Source: Aeromicrobium erythreum (GTDB lineage: Bacteria; Actinomycetota; Actinomycetes; Propionibacteriales; Nocardioidaceae). Taken from it: 64,000 nt of DNA. Position 1 is the first letter of the stretch. The number at the start of each line of letters is the position of its first letter. The notes beneath the pieces were generated by a model. It did no database searches. It was not told the origin of the DNA and saw nothing but the letters and a program-made list of their open reading frames with translations. The position numbers and the translations under genes were made by a program. The stretch spans positions 248,001-312,000 of the forward strand of contig NZ_CP011502.1 of the NCBI RefSeq assembly GCF_001509405.1, written 5' to 3'. Shown here in pieces: positions 8,616-17,113 of this stretch.

Positions 8616-9995
8616 ATGAGCAACAGCGTCGTTCCCGGCTCCAAGCGCCCCCACGTCGTCGTGGTCGGAGGTGGCTTCGGAGGGCTCTCCCTCGTCCGCA
8701 AGCTCAAGCGTGCCGACGTCGACATCACGCTCATCGACCGGCACACCTACAACACCTTCCAGCCCCTGCTCTACCAGGTCGCGACGGCCTCGCTGAACCC
8801 CGGCGACATCACCTGGTTCCTGCGCGCGGTGCGCGCCGGTCAGAAGAACGTCCGCTTCCTCAAGGGCATCGTCACGAGCATCGACCACCAGGCGAAGGTG
8901 CTGAGCCTGCACGGCGAGGTGTCCGTCTCCTACGACTACCTGGTGCTCGCCAACGGCGTGACGACGAACTTCTTCGGCACCCCGGGCGCGGAGGAGTACT
9001 CGCTGCCCCTCTACAAGCGTTCGCAGGCGCTGCAGGTGCGCGACCGGCTGTTCGCGAACCTCGAGGAGTTCGCGATCAACGGCCAGGACGAGGACCTGCG
9101 CATCATCGTCGTCGGCGGTGGCGCGACGGGTGTCGAGACGGCCGGCGCGTTCGCCGAGTTCCGCAACAACGACATGCCGACGACCTACCCCGAGCTCGAC
9201 CGCGCCCGCATCCACGTGACGCTGCTGGAGATGGCGCCGCACGTTCTCGGCCCGTTCGACGAGAAGCTGCGCGACTACGCCAAGCGGTCGCTGCTCAAGC
9301 GCGACGTCGACCTGCGGCTGAACACGGCCGTCAAGGAGGTCCGCGAGGACGGCGTGCTCGTCGAGGCCGAGGGCCGCACCGAGTTCCTCAAGGCGGGCAT
9401 CGTCGTGTGGGCCACCGGCGTCACCGCCCACCCGACCGTCCTCGACTGGGACGTGCCCCAGGGGCGCGGCGGACGCATCGAGGTCGACGACCACCTGCGG
9501 GTGAAGGACCGCCCCGACGTGTTCGCGATCGGCGACATCGCCATCGGCCCCGACCCGCTCCCGCAGCTCGCCCAGCCCGCCATCCAGGGCGGCAAGCACG
9601 TGGCCAAGTTCATCAAGGCCACCACGAAGGGCAAGGCCGACCGGGTCAAGCCGTTCAAGTACTCCGACAAGGGCACGATGGCCACGATCGGCAAGTCGTC
9701 GGCGGTCGCGGAGATCACCCACGCGCCGAAGCTGACCGGCTTCCTCGCCTGGATCATCTGGGTGGCGCTGCACATCGCGACGCTGCTCGGCAACCGCAAC
9801 CGGTTCGCGACGCTCATCAACCTGTCGAGCAAGTACCTGTTCTCCGGCAGCCACAACGCGATCGTGGGCGAGACGCCGTACGTCGTGTCCAAGCACAAGC
9901 TCGAGATCACGCCGCTGGAGAAGCAGAAGGCCGAGCGCCGTGTCCTCGAGCGCAAGGCCGCCGCGCACGAGCAGGAGCGCGAGCACCAGTCCTGA
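8616..9995 (+). CDS. ndh: Type II NADH:quinone oxidoreductase (NDH-2)
   Basis: 459 aa. NDH-2 oxidises NADH and reduces menaquinone at the membrane surface without pumping protons. Visible motifs: N-terminal FAD-binding VVVVGGGFGGL (residues 12-22), the NDH-2 hallmark NTFQPLLYQVAT, NADH-binding RIIVVGGGATGVETA near residue 165, the second FAD motif RPDVFAIGDIA near residue 305, and AQPAIQGGKHVAKFI, typical of the quinone-site region. A hydrophobic segment (GFLAWIIWVALHIATLLG) near residue 380 is the membrane anchor. It converges on the BtuF-like gene, ending 15 bp from it. Confidence 0.95.
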   Translation: MSNSVVPGSKRPHVVVVGGGFGGLSLVRKLKRADVDITLIDRHTYNTFQPLLYQVATASLNPGDITWFLRAVRAGQKNVRFLKGIVTSIDHQAKVLSLHGEVSVSYDYLVLANGVTTNFFGTPGAEEYSLPLYKRSQALQVRDRLFANLEEFAINGQDEDLRIIVVGGGATGVETAGAFAEFRNNDMPTTYPELDRARIHVTLLEMAPHVLGPFDEKLRDYAKRSLLKRDVDLRLNTAVKEVREDGVLVEAEGRTEFLKAGIVVWATGVTAHPTVLDWDVPQGRGGRIEVDDHLRVKDRPDVFAIGDIAIGPDPLPQLAQPAIQGGKHVAKFIKATTKGKADRVKPFKYSDKGTMATIGKSSAVAEITHAPKLTGFLAWIIWVALHIATLLGNRNRFATLINLSSKYLFSGSHNAIVGETPYVVSKHKLEITPLEKQKAERRVLERKAAAHEQEREHQS

Positions 9996-10010
9996 CCAGG
10001 ACGGGTCGGC

Positions 10011-10766
10011 TCACAGCGCGCCCAGCACCTCGCGGGCCTCGACGAGCGACGGTCCGTACCAGGTGAGCAGCCGGCCCGACACGAGCCGTGTCGGTACCGA
10101 CGTGAACGCCTCCGGCCCGTCGTCGGGGCCGAAGACGTAGGGCTCGTCGGGCAGGAGCACGAGGTCGACGCCGGACGTGTCGAGGTCCGCGACGTCGACG
10201 TGGGGGTAGCGCTCGTGCGCGTCGCCCTCCGGGCCCGTGGTGACCTCCCACCCGAGTCGGCGCAGCAGGTCGGCGGTGAAGGTGCGGGGTCCGACGACCA
10301 TCCACGGGTCACGCCAGATCGGCACGGCCACCCGTCCGCGGGGAGCTGGGGCGGGCGCCGACCAGAGCTGCCGGGCATCCGCGAGCCAGGTGGGCTCGCC
10401 CCAGCCGAGCGCGTCGGTGAAGAGCCGTCCGAGGGAGGCGAAGGCGTCGTCGACGGTCTCGATCCGCGTCACCCACACGGGGACGCCCGCGTCGCGCAGG
10501 CGCTGCACGTCGAGCTCGCGGTTCTCCTCCTGGTTCGCGACCACGAGGTCGGGGCGGGCCGCCTCGACGGCCGCGCGGTCGGGGTTCTTGGTGCCGCGCA
10601 CGCGGACGACGTCGAGGTCGGGCGGGTGCGTGCACCAGTCGGTCGCCCCGACGACAGCGGCAGGCCGTGCGGCGGCCAGTCCCTCGGTGATCGAGGGGAC
10701 CAGGCTGACCACACGTCGCGCCTCGGTCGGCACGGCGACGTCGTGGCCGAGGTCGTCGAGGGTCAC
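10011..10766 (-). CDS. BtuF-like helical-backbone metal/cobalamin receptor, apparently cytoplasmic
   Basis: 251 aa from GTG 10766. It matches the BtuF/helical-backbone fold: RRVVSLVPSITEGLAAARPAAVVGATDWCTHP, then the RPDLVVANQEEN loop, the long connecting helix (VDDAFASLGRLF) and the C-terminal lobe. BtuF-type proteins normally carry a signal peptide and feed BtuCD. This one begins directly at the fold with no signal sequence or lipobox, and no BtuCD genes are adjacent. It may therefore bind a corrinoid or heme-like ligand in the cytoplasm. The stop of the 57-aa membrane peptide upstream overlaps its start (GTGA), so both are on one mRNA. Confidence 0.8.
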   Translation of the reverse strand: MTLDDLGHDVAVPTEARRVVSLVPSITEGLAAARPAAVVGATDWCTHPPDLDVVRVRGTKNPDRAAVEAARPDLVVANQEENRELDVQRLRDAGVPVWVTRIETVDDAFASLGRLFTDALGWGEPTWLADARQLWSAPAPAPRGRVAVPIWRDPWMVVGPRTFTADLLRRLGWEVTTGPEGDAHERYPHVDVADLDTSGVDLVLLPDEPYVFGPDDGPEAFTSVPTRLVSGRLLTWYGPSLVEAREVLGAL

Positions 10767-10936
10767 GCCCCGTCCGACCGCGCCTCCCGGCGGGCCTGCG
10801 CCCGCTGGCGCGCCTCCGCCATCGCACTGCGTCGCTCCGCGCCGTCACGCCCCGACGCGGCCGCGATCCCGAGGCCGGCCACGACCAGCACGACCACGAC
10901 GGCCACCATGATGAAACCCCACGCCAGCACCGGCAC
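10763..10936 (-). CDS. Small single-helix membrane protein
   Basis: 57 aa from GTG 10936 (or 55 aa from GTG 10930, which has better spacing to GAGAGGA). One N-terminal membrane helix (WGFIMVAVVVVLVVAGLGIAAA) is followed by a charged Arg/Ala-rich tail. Its TGA overlaps the GTG of the BtuF-like gene, so the two are co-translated. No family is recognised; it could be a membrane tether or a regulatory peptide for its partner. Confidence 0.65.
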   Translation of the reverse strand: MPVLAWGFIMVAVVVVLVVAGLGIAAASGRDGAERRSAMAEARQRAQARREARSDGA

Positions 10937-10992
10937 TCCTCTCGTCTGCCTCCTTCGTACCCGACGAGCGCGGCCGGCGCCTCCCGAGCGGG

Positions 10993-11493
10993 TCAGCGGC
11001 GGACGCCCAGCCCCCCGCTGAGCGGCAGCTCCCACGCGGGCCTGTCTCCCGCGATCGCCGCGTCCAGCACGGCGGCGACGTCGTCGGGGAACGGCACCGG
11101 GCGGCGCGTGCCGAAGTCGACGTGCACGGTGACCGCCTCCATCACGCACGACAGCTCGCGCCGCGTGTGGTTGGTGATCAAGGCGGCCACGTGCAGCACC
11201 TTGTCGGCGCGGTCGACGACCACGACGCTCACGCCGAGGCGGTCGCCCTCGACCGACTCGCCGAGGTAGCGCAGGTGCTGCTCGGCGGTGAACGTCGTCA
11301 GCCCCCGCTCGGTGATGTAGGTGTCGGCCATGGCCAGGTCGCGCTGGTGGCGTGCCCAGATCGCCGAGCCGCCGAACGTGAAGTAGTGCGCGATGTTCAT
11401 GTGCCGGTTCTCGTCGAGGTGCTCCGGGCCGACCACGTGCTCGTGGACGGTGGGCAGGCTCGCGACCTGCTCGTACGCGGGGATCGTCGTCAC
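10993..11493 (-). CDS. Hotdog-fold acyl-CoA thioesterase family protein
   Basis: 166 aa. Features typical of 4HBT-like thioesterases are visible: the N-terminal VGPEHLDENRHMNIAHYF (D-x-N-x-H-M-N, the catalytic-helix region), a central EQHLRYLGESVEGDRLGVSV strand pair, and VLHVAALITNHTRRELSC. These enzymes hydrolyse acyl-CoA or fatty acyl thioesters in the cytoplasm. The specific substrate cannot be read from sequence. It lies 10 bp upstream of the next gene on the same strand in reverse orientation order. Confidence 0.8.
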   Translation of the reverse strand: MTTIPAYEQVASLPTVHEHVVGPEHLDENRHMNIAHYFTFGGSAIWARHQRDLAMADTYITERGLTTFTAEQHLRYLGESVEGDRLGVSVVVVDRADKVLHVAALITNHTRRELSCVMEAVTVHVDFGTRRPVPFPDDVAAVLDAAIAGDRPAWELPLSGGLGVRR

Positions 11494-11502
11494 GCCCCGA
11501 CG

Positions 11503-11913
11503 CTACCGCCGCGGCTCGGTGGGGTCGGCACTGTGCTCGCCCTCACCCTCGACCGGGCCGCCCGCAGGCCGCCCGGAGTCGGCGACGTCGGGGTCGAGCC
11601 GGTCCGCCTCGGCCAGGCGGTCGTCGGCGCGACCCTGCGCCTCGGCGGCCTCGTTCTCCAGGTCGACGGCGTGCCGCTCGAGCCGGTCGGCCTCGAGCCG
11701 CGCCTCGTCCGCGTCGGCGCGGGCGACGGCCGCCCCGGCCTCGGTGCGTCCTGCGGCGACCTGTGCCTCGGCAGCCTCCTCGCGCAGGGTCACCGCCCGG
11801 TCGCGGTCGCGGATCCGGCGTGCCTCGCCGGACCTGCGGGCCGCGACGATGACGGCGGCGAGCACGACCAGCGCGACGACGACGGCGATGACGATCCAGA
11901 CCCAGGTGTCCAT
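11503..11913 (-). CDS. Single-TM protein with charged coiled-coil domain
   Basis: 136 aa from ATG 11913, chosen because AAGGAGAG lies 5-6 bases upstream and the protein then starts with a membrane helix (TWVWIVIAVVVALVVLAAVIVAA). The rest is a long Ala/Glu/Arg-rich heptad region with regular EADRL-like units, expected to form a cytoplasmic coiled coil, ending in an acidic, Pro-rich tail. No enzymatic domain is recognised; a scaffold or envelope role is only a guess. Confidence 0.7.
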   Translation of the reverse strand: MDTWVWIVIAVVVALVVLAAVIVAARRSGEARRIRDRDRAVTLREEAAEAQVAAGRTEAGAAVARADADEARLEADRLERHAVDLENEAAEAQGRADDRLAEADRLDPDVADSGRPAGGPVEGEGEHSADPTEPRR

Positions 11914-12022
11914 GAGCTCTCCTTCGGGCCGCGGTGCGCCGGCGGCGCTTCGTGCCGCGGACCTCGTCCTCCTCCGTACCCCGCAGACGCCCGCTCGTGC
12001 GGTCCACCCTCGTCCGGACGCA

Positions 12023-12057
12023 CCGCACCCCACGGTCGCGGGGGCCGTGGGGTGCGG
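12023..12057. terminator. Hairpin terminator
   Basis: Perfect 13-bp stem (12023-12035 with 12045-12057; arms CCGCACCCCACGG and CCGTGGGGTGCGG) with a 9-nt loop. It lies just downstream of the membrane-protein gene that ends at 12079 on the minus strand. Confidence 0.75.
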
Positions 12058-12078
12058 GGTGGGGTCGGTCGGTGCTGG

Positions 12079-12744
12079 TCAGCGACCGAGGCCGGCCTTG
12101 TCGACCTTGCGGTGGAAGTGCATGCCGGCGAGGCCGCCGAGCGCAGCGCCCACGAGGGCCGTGGCGACGACGCCGACGAGCGCGACGACGCCCTGCAGGC
12201 TCAGGCCGGACAGGCTGTCCGGGATGCGCGGGAACGCGTTCAGGTTGTCGAACACGTTGTACTGCGAACCGGCGACGGCGCCGAGGATCGCGATGACGAT
12301 CGCAGCGACGACGGCCCAGCCGAACACCGCGATGCCCTGGCGGATGCCGTCGAAGCGGGCCATGCGACCGGCGACGTAGCCGCCGCTGTAGTAGGACACG
12401 AACACGACGACGAGGAGCAGGATGACGCCGGCCCAGCCGATCTCGTCGGCGGAGATGCCCTGGTTCTGGGCTGCGTCCGTGAGGTCGGAGGTGTCGGACA
12501 CGAGACCGACGCCGGCGCCGGCCGCGGCGACGAGCGCCGTCAGCAGCACGGTCATGCCGGTCGCGGTGATCCAGCCGAAGAAGGCGCAGACGATCTTGAT
12601 GCCACCGAACCGCTCCTTCTCGCGGTCGACGACGTCGCGACGGTCGAGCGTCGGGTCGGTGCGGCCGGCCACCGGCTCGCGGTGGGCGGGCGCGGCGTCG
12701 CGGTGGGCCGGGGTGGCCTCGGGGCGGGGGTCGTGGGTGGTCAT
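12079..12744 (-). CDS. Multi-pass membrane protein with hydrophilic N-terminus
   Basis: 221 aa. The first about 45 residues are hydrophilic and His/Arg/Pro-rich. They are followed by four membrane helices (about 50-75, 105-125, 145-165 and 185-205) with an extracytoplasmic-looking loop containing QNQGISADEIGWAG. A Gly/Ala-rich final helix leads into a short basic tail. No transport or enzymatic signature is recognised. Small basic/hydrophobic proteins of this layout are common and uncharacterised in actinobacteria. Confidence 0.75.
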   Translation of the reverse strand: MTTHDPRPEATPAHRDAAPAHREPVAGRTDPTLDRRDVVDREKERFGGIKIVCAFFGWITATGMTVLLTALVAAAGAGVGLVSDTSDLTDAAQNQGISADEIGWAGVILLLVVVFVSYYSGGYVAGRMARFDGIRQGIAVFGWAVVAAIVIAILGAVAGSQYNVFDNLNAFPRIPDSLSGLSLQGVVALVGVVATALVGAALGGLAGMHFHRKVDKAGLGR

Positions 12745-12863
12745 GGTGGGGCTCCTGTCGCTGAGCTCGATCGATCGGCGATCGGGTCTTGACTTTCACG
12801 GTAGGACGTGATCGTGATACCGGCGACTCGAACGAGGTGCCGGCGCCCCCACCGGGCTCGCGC

Positions 12864-15800
12864 TCAGACGTTGCGCCGGTACTGCCCCCCGACCTCGAAG
12901 AACGCCTCGGTCACCTGCTGGAGCGAGCACACGCGCGCGGCCTCCATGAGGACCGCGAACACGTTCTCGCCCGACGTGGCCGCGTCCTTCAGCCGGGTGA
13001 TTGCCTCCTCCGCGCTCGACCGGTGCGCCTGCTGGAACGCGTGCACCCGGTCGAGCTGCGACTGCTTCTCCGACTCCGTCGCACGGGCCAGCTCGACGAC
13101 GTGCTCCTCGCCCTCGGCGTCGGGTCGGCGGAAGGTGTTGACACCGATGATCGGCAGCGAGCCGTCGTGCTTGCGGTGCTCGTAGAGCATCGACTCGTCC
13201 TGGATCCGGCCGCGCTGGTAGCCGGTCTCCATCGCGCCCAGCACGCCGCCGCGCTCGTTGATCGCGTCGAACTCGGCCAGCACAGCAGCCTCGACGAGGT
13301 CGGTGAGCTCGTCGATGACGTACGAGCCCTGCAGCGGGTTCTCGTTCATCGCGAGGCCCCACTCACGGTTGATGATCAGCTGGATGGCGAGCGCCCGGCG
13401 CACCGACTCGGTCGTCGGCGTCGTGACCGCCTCGTCGTAGGCGTTGGTGTGCAGGCTGTTGGCGTTGTCGTAGATCGCGATGAGCGCCTGCAGGGTCGTG
13501 CGGATGTCGTTGAAGTCCATCTCCTGCGCGTGGAGGGAGCGACCCGAGGTCTGCACGTGGTACTTCAGCTTCTGGCTGCGCTCGTTCGCGCCGTACTTCT
13601 CCTTCATCGCCACCGCCCAGATGCGGCGTGCGACGCGGCCGAGCACCGAGTACTCGGGGTCCATGCCGTTGGAGAAGAAGAACGACAGGTTCGGTGCGAA
13701 GTCGTCGACGTCCATGCCGCGCGCGAGGTAGGACTCGACGTAGGTGAAGCCGTTCGCGAGGGTGAACGCGAGCTGGCTGATGGGGTTCGCCCCGGCCTCG
13801 GCGATGTGGTAGCCCGAGATCGAGACGGAGTAGAAGTTCCGCACGCCCTCGTCGATGAAGTACTGCTGGATGTCGCCCATCATGCGCAGGCTGAACTCCG
13901 TGGAGAACAGGCACGTGTTCTGGCCCTGGTCCTCCTTGAGGATGTCGGCCTGCACGGTGCCGCGCACGTTCTTCAGCGCGTACGAGCGCAGCTCGGCGTG
14001 CTCGGTCTCGTCGGGCTCGCGTCCCTCGCGCTCGCGGAAGGCGTCGACCTGCTGGTCGATGACGGTGTTGAGGAAGAAGGCGAGCACCGTGGGGGCCGGA
14101 CCGTTGATGGTCATCGAGACCGACGTGCTCGGCGAGACGAGGTCGAAGCCGTCGTAGAGCGCCTTCATGTCGTCCAGCGTCGCGACCGAGACCCCCGAGG
14201 TGCCGACCTTGCCGTACACGTCGGGGCGCGGGTCGGGGTCGCGGCCGTAGAGCGTCACGGAGTCGAAGGCGGTGGAGAGGCGGGTGGCCTCCCCGTCCTC
14301 GCTGAGCAGCTTGAAGCGCCGGTTGGTGCGGAACGGGTCGCCCTCGCCGGCGAACATGCGGGCGGGGTCCTCCCCGTCCCGCTTGAACGGGAAGACGCCA
14401 GCCGTGTACGGGAAGAACCCGGGGAGGTTCTCTCGGCGCCAGAAGCGCACCAGGTCGCCGTGGCCGGTGAACCGGGGGAGGGAGACGCGCGGGATCTTGT
14501 TCCCCGACAGGGACTCGCGGGTCAGCTGCGTGACGATCTCGCGGTCGCGGACCCGCACCACCTGCTCGTCGCCGGAGTAGGACTCCACGACGGCGGGCCA
14601 GCCGGCGATCTGGTCGGCGACGTCGTGGGGCACCTGCCGTCGGGCGGACTCGAGCAAGGTCGTGACGGCGTCGGCGTCGAGGCCGGCGTCGTCGAGCTCG
14701 GCGGCGGTGGTCTGGAGGCGCTGCGCGCGGTCGGCGGCGTCGGCGAGCCGTTCGGTCTCGGCGTGGTACCCGCGGACCGTCTCGGTGATCTCGGACAGGT
14801 AGCGGGCACGGTCGGCGGGCACGACGGCCTGGATGCCCGACGAGCAGCGCACGGCGACCGGCGCGAGGGTGCCCTCGGCGACCGGCAGGCCGCGCTCGGC
14901 GAGGTGGTCGCGCAGGTGCTGGTAGAGCGCCGTGACGCCGTCGTCGTTGAACGTGGCGGCCGACGTGCCGAAGATCGGCATGTCCTCCGGCTTCTTGCCG
15001 AACGCCTCGCGGTTGCGCACCAGCTGGCGGCCGACGTCGCGGTAGGCGTCCTTCGCCCCGCGTCGCTCGAACTTGTTGATCGCGACGACGTCGGCGAAGT
15101 CGAGCATGTCGATCTTCTCCAGCTGCGAGGCGGCGCCGAACTCCGGCGTCATGACGTATATGGCGGTGTCGACGTGCGGGACGATCGCAGCGTCGCCCTG
15201 GCCGATGCCGGGGGTCTCGACGACCACGAGGTCGAACCCGGCCGCCTTCAGCACGGCGACGACGTCGTCGAGGCAGTCGGGCAGCTCGTGGGAGCCGCGG
15301 GTGGCGAGCGAGCGGAAGTACGTGCGCTCCCCTCCGCTCATCGCGCCGCCGAGGGAGTTCATGCGGATGCGGTCGCCGAGCAGCGCACCGCCCCCGCGAC
15401 GCCGGGTCGGGTCGACGGCGACCACCGCGACCCGCAGCTTGTCCTGCTGGTCGACGCGGAACCGGCGCACCAGCTCGTCGGTGAGCGACGACTTGCCCGA
15501 GCCGCCGGTGCCGGTGATGCCGAGCACGGGGGAGGAGTGACCGGCGGCCGCCGCGCGCACCCGCTCGAGGTCGGCCCCGGTGAGGCGGCCCGTCTCGGCG
15601 AACGTGATCGCGCGGGCGACGGCGGCGCGCTCGCCGGCGAGGACGGCGTCGACGTCGAGGGCGCCGAGCGAGGTGAGGTCGATGTCGCAGGCCTCGACGA
15701 CCGAGCTGATCATGCCTGCGAGGCCCATGCGCTGGCCGTCCTCGGGCGAGAAGATCGTGACGCCGGACGCGCGCAGGCGGGCGATCTCCTCGGGGACGAT

Positions 15801-16106
15801 GACGCCGCCCCCGCCGCCGACGACCTGCACGTGCCCGGCGCCCTGCTCGCGCAGCGACTCCACGAGGTACTCGAAGTACTCGACGTGCCCGCCCTGGTAG
15901 GACGAGACGGCCACGCCCTGCACGTCCTCCTCGATCGCCGCGTCGACGACCTCCTGGACCGAGCGGTTGTGGCCGAGGTGGATCACCTCCGCGCCCTGGC
16001 TCTGGAAGATCCTCCGCATGATGTTGATCGACGCGTCGTGCCCGTCGAAGAGTGCCGACGCGGTGACGAGTCGGACGGGGTGCGTGGGCACGTGCAGCGC
16101 GGTCAT
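12864..16106 (-). CDS. icmF: Fused isobutyryl-CoA mutase IcmF (B12-dependent)
   Basis: 1080 aa, the IcmF architecture. A B12-binding domain at the N-terminus carries DGHDASINIM, with His23 as the expected cobalt ligand and the usual G replaced by S as in this family. A MeaB/ArgK-type G-protein chaperone follows, with Walker A GTGGSGKSS (residues 198-206) and the switch sequence VVVETPGIGQGD. The large TIM-barrel mutase domain comes last (SMTINGPAPTVLAFFLN; ISGYHIAEAGANP; HVQTSGRSLHAQEMDFNDIRTT). It interconverts isobutyryl- and n-butyryl-CoA (or pivalyl/isovaleryl pairs) with adenosylcobalamin. It is transcribed divergently from a MarR regulator across a palindrome. The window also encodes an apparent B12 uptake system. 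Confidence 0.95.
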   Translation of the reverse strand: MTALHVPTHPVRLVTASALFDGHDASINIMRRIFQSQGAEVIHLGHNRSVQEVVDAAIEEDVQGVAVSSYQGGHVEYFEYLVESLREQGAGHVQVVGGGGGVIVPEEIARLRASGVTIFSPEDGQRMGLAGMISSVVEACDIDLTSLGALDVDAVLAGERAAVARAITFAETGRLTGADLERVRAAAAGHSSPVLGITGTGGSGKSSLTDELVRRFRVDQQDKLRVAVVAVDPTRRRGGGALLGDRIRMNSLGGAMSGGERTYFRSLATRGSHELPDCLDDVVAVLKAAGFDLVVVETPGIGQGDAAIVPHVDTAIYVMTPEFGAASQLEKIDMLDFADVVAINKFERRGAKDAYRDVGRQLVRNREAFGKKPEDMPIFGTSAATFNDDGVTALYQHLRDHLAERGLPVAEGTLAPVAVRCSSGIQAVVPADRARYLSEITETVRGYHAETERLADAADRAQRLQTTAAELDDAGLDADAVTTLLESARRQVPHDVADQIAGWPAVVESYSGDEQVVRVRDREIVTQLTRESLSGNKIPRVSLPRFTGHGDLVRFWRRENLPGFFPYTAGVFPFKRDGEDPARMFAGEGDPFRTNRRFKLLSEDGEATRLSTAFDSVTLYGRDPDPRPDVYGKVGTSGVSVATLDDMKALYDGFDLVSPSTSVSMTINGPAPTVLAFFLNTVIDQQVDAFREREGREPDETEHAELRSYALKNVRGTVQADILKEDQGQNTCLFSTEFSLRMMGDIQQYFIDEGVRNFYSVSISGYHIAEAGANPISQLAFTLANGFTYVESYLARGMDVDDFAPNLSFFFSNGMDPEYSVLGRVARRIWAVAMKEKYGANERSQKLKYHVQTSGRSLHAQEMDFNDIRTTLQALIAIYDNANSLHTNAYDEAVTTPTTESVRRALAIQLIINREWGLAMNENPLQGSYVIDELTDLVEAAVLAEFDAINERGGVLGAMETGYQRGRIQDESMLYEHRKHDGSLPIIGVNTFRRPDAEGEEHVVELARATESEKQSQLDRVHAFQQAHRSSAEEAITRLKDAATSGENVFAVLMEAARVCSLQQVTEAFFEVGGQYRRNV

Positions 16107-16115
16107 GCGAACTCC

Positions 16116-16142
16116 TAGGAAGTCAGATGCTCGGACATCCTA
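16116..16142. promoter_or_regulatory. Inverted repeat in the icmF/marR intergenic region
   Basis: TAGGAAGTC-N9-GACATCCTA: two 9-bp arms with one mismatch, 9 bp upstream of the icmF start and between the divergent marR gene. Size and position suit a dimeric MarR-type operator controlling icmF. The protein that binds is inferred from position only. Confidence 0.6.
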
Positions 16143-16205
16143 CTAATGGGACGTGCTGCGCACCACCCCCGACGCCGACGTCGGCCGGGTGCCCGCCGCT
16201 GCGCC

Positions 16206-16211
16206 TATGAT
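16206..16211 (+). promoter_or_regulatory. -10 element TATGAT, leaderless marR promoter
   Basis: TATGAT ends six bases before the ATG at 16218, predicting a leaderless transcript. No ribosome binding site is visible before this start. Confidence 0.55.
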
Positions 16212-16217
16212 CAGCCC

Positions 16218-16718
16218 ATGCCGCAGGAGCCCCGACTCGCGTTCGACCCGCTCGAGCGGGCGGGAGAGCTGTGGGAGGAGCGCATCGGCGACGCCACGGC
16301 CATGCGGCTCGCGACGTCGATCATGCGGGTGCACCAGCTCGTGATCAGTCGTCTCGACGCGGCACTGAAGCCGCACGGGATCACGTTCGCGCGCTTCGAG
16401 GTGCTGCGCCTCATCTCCTTCAGCCGCGCAGGTCGGTTGCCGTTGAGCAAGATCGGTGAGCGGCTGATGGTGCACCCGACGTCGGTGACGAACGCGATCG
16501 ACCGGCTGGAGGCGCAGGGCCTGGTGGTCCGCGAGCCCGACCCGACCGACCGGCGCCGGACCTTCGCGTCGCTGACGCCTGACGGGGAGCGGGTGGTCGA
16601 GGACGCGACCGCCGCCCTCATGGACGTGCAGTTCGGCGTCGCCCAGCTCGACGCCGACGACCAGCAGGCCGCGTACGCGTTGCTGCGGGGGCTCCGCCAG
16701 GTTGACTTCGGCGCGTGA
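16218..16718 (+). CDS. MarR family transcriptional regulator
   Basis: 166 aa from ATG 16218. Winged-helix core: ITFARFEVLRLISF, then LPLSKIGERLMVHPTSVTNAIDRLEAQGLVVREPDPTDRRRTFASLTPDGE, with the recognition helix and the D-x-R-R wing. Such dimers usually repress a neighbouring operon and release on binding a small ligand, often an acyl- or aryl-CoA. The divergent icmF gene and the intervening palindrome make icmF the most likely target. The next short gene starts on the overlapping GTGAG. Confidence 0.88.
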   Translation: MPQEPRLAFDPLERAGELWEERIGDATAMRLATSIMRVHQLVISRLDAALKPHGITFARFEVLRLISFSRAGRLPLSKIGERLMVHPTSVTNAIDRLEAQGLVVREPDPTDRRRTFASLTPDGERVVEDATAALMDVQFGVAQLDADDQQAAYALLRGLRQVDFGA

Positions 16719-17098
16719 GCGAGGGAGGGACGCGGGAGCCGAGGTTAGTCGCGCCGGAGCTCTGGTTCGCAGTGTCTGTCGTGGTGAACTTCCTCCGAGC
16801 CGTGGTTCCCGAGCGCGCGGAGCACGACCCGCTGCGCCTGGCGTCGCTGCTCGTGGGTGGGGTCCTCGTCCTCACGATCATGCGCCGCGCCTCGTTGTAA
16901 GGATCACGGGCGGTCCGGTGGGCCGGTCGCGCCGCCACGGTGGTCCTCCTGGCCTCCCTTCTGCTGGCGCTCGACGCGTGGGTCCGCTTCTCGACGCCCG
17001 AGCTCGCGGTGAGCTGGCCGGAACTGGTGGTGGTGGGTGTGGTCGCGCCGATCGTCCTGCTGGTCGTGTGGGCCTCCTCCCGCCCGCCCGCACCGTGA
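16715..17098 (+). pseudogene. Four-helix small membrane protein split by an in-frame TAA
   Basis: GTG 16715 overlaps the marR stop (GTGA) and opens a 61-codon frame with two hydrophobic helices, ending at TAA 16898-16900. The same frame continues without another stop to TGA 17096-17098, encoding two more clear membrane helices (ATVVLLASLLLALDAWV and ELVVVGVVAPIVLLVVWA). The only start in the second half is a GTG at 16940 with no ribosome binding site. The simplest reading is a four-helix protein broken by one nonsense codon. Two separate small membrane proteins, or readthrough, remain possible. Confidence 0.5.
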
Positions 17099-17113
17099 GC
17101 GCAGACGCCTGGT

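Noticed and set aside
12789..16118. Long open frame (about 1100 codons) on the plus strand antisense to icmF
   Set aside because: It is the complement of a well-conserved mutase gene; in such GC-rich DNA, antisense frames stay open through codon bias. The translation is Arg/Val/Asp-rich and resembles no protein.
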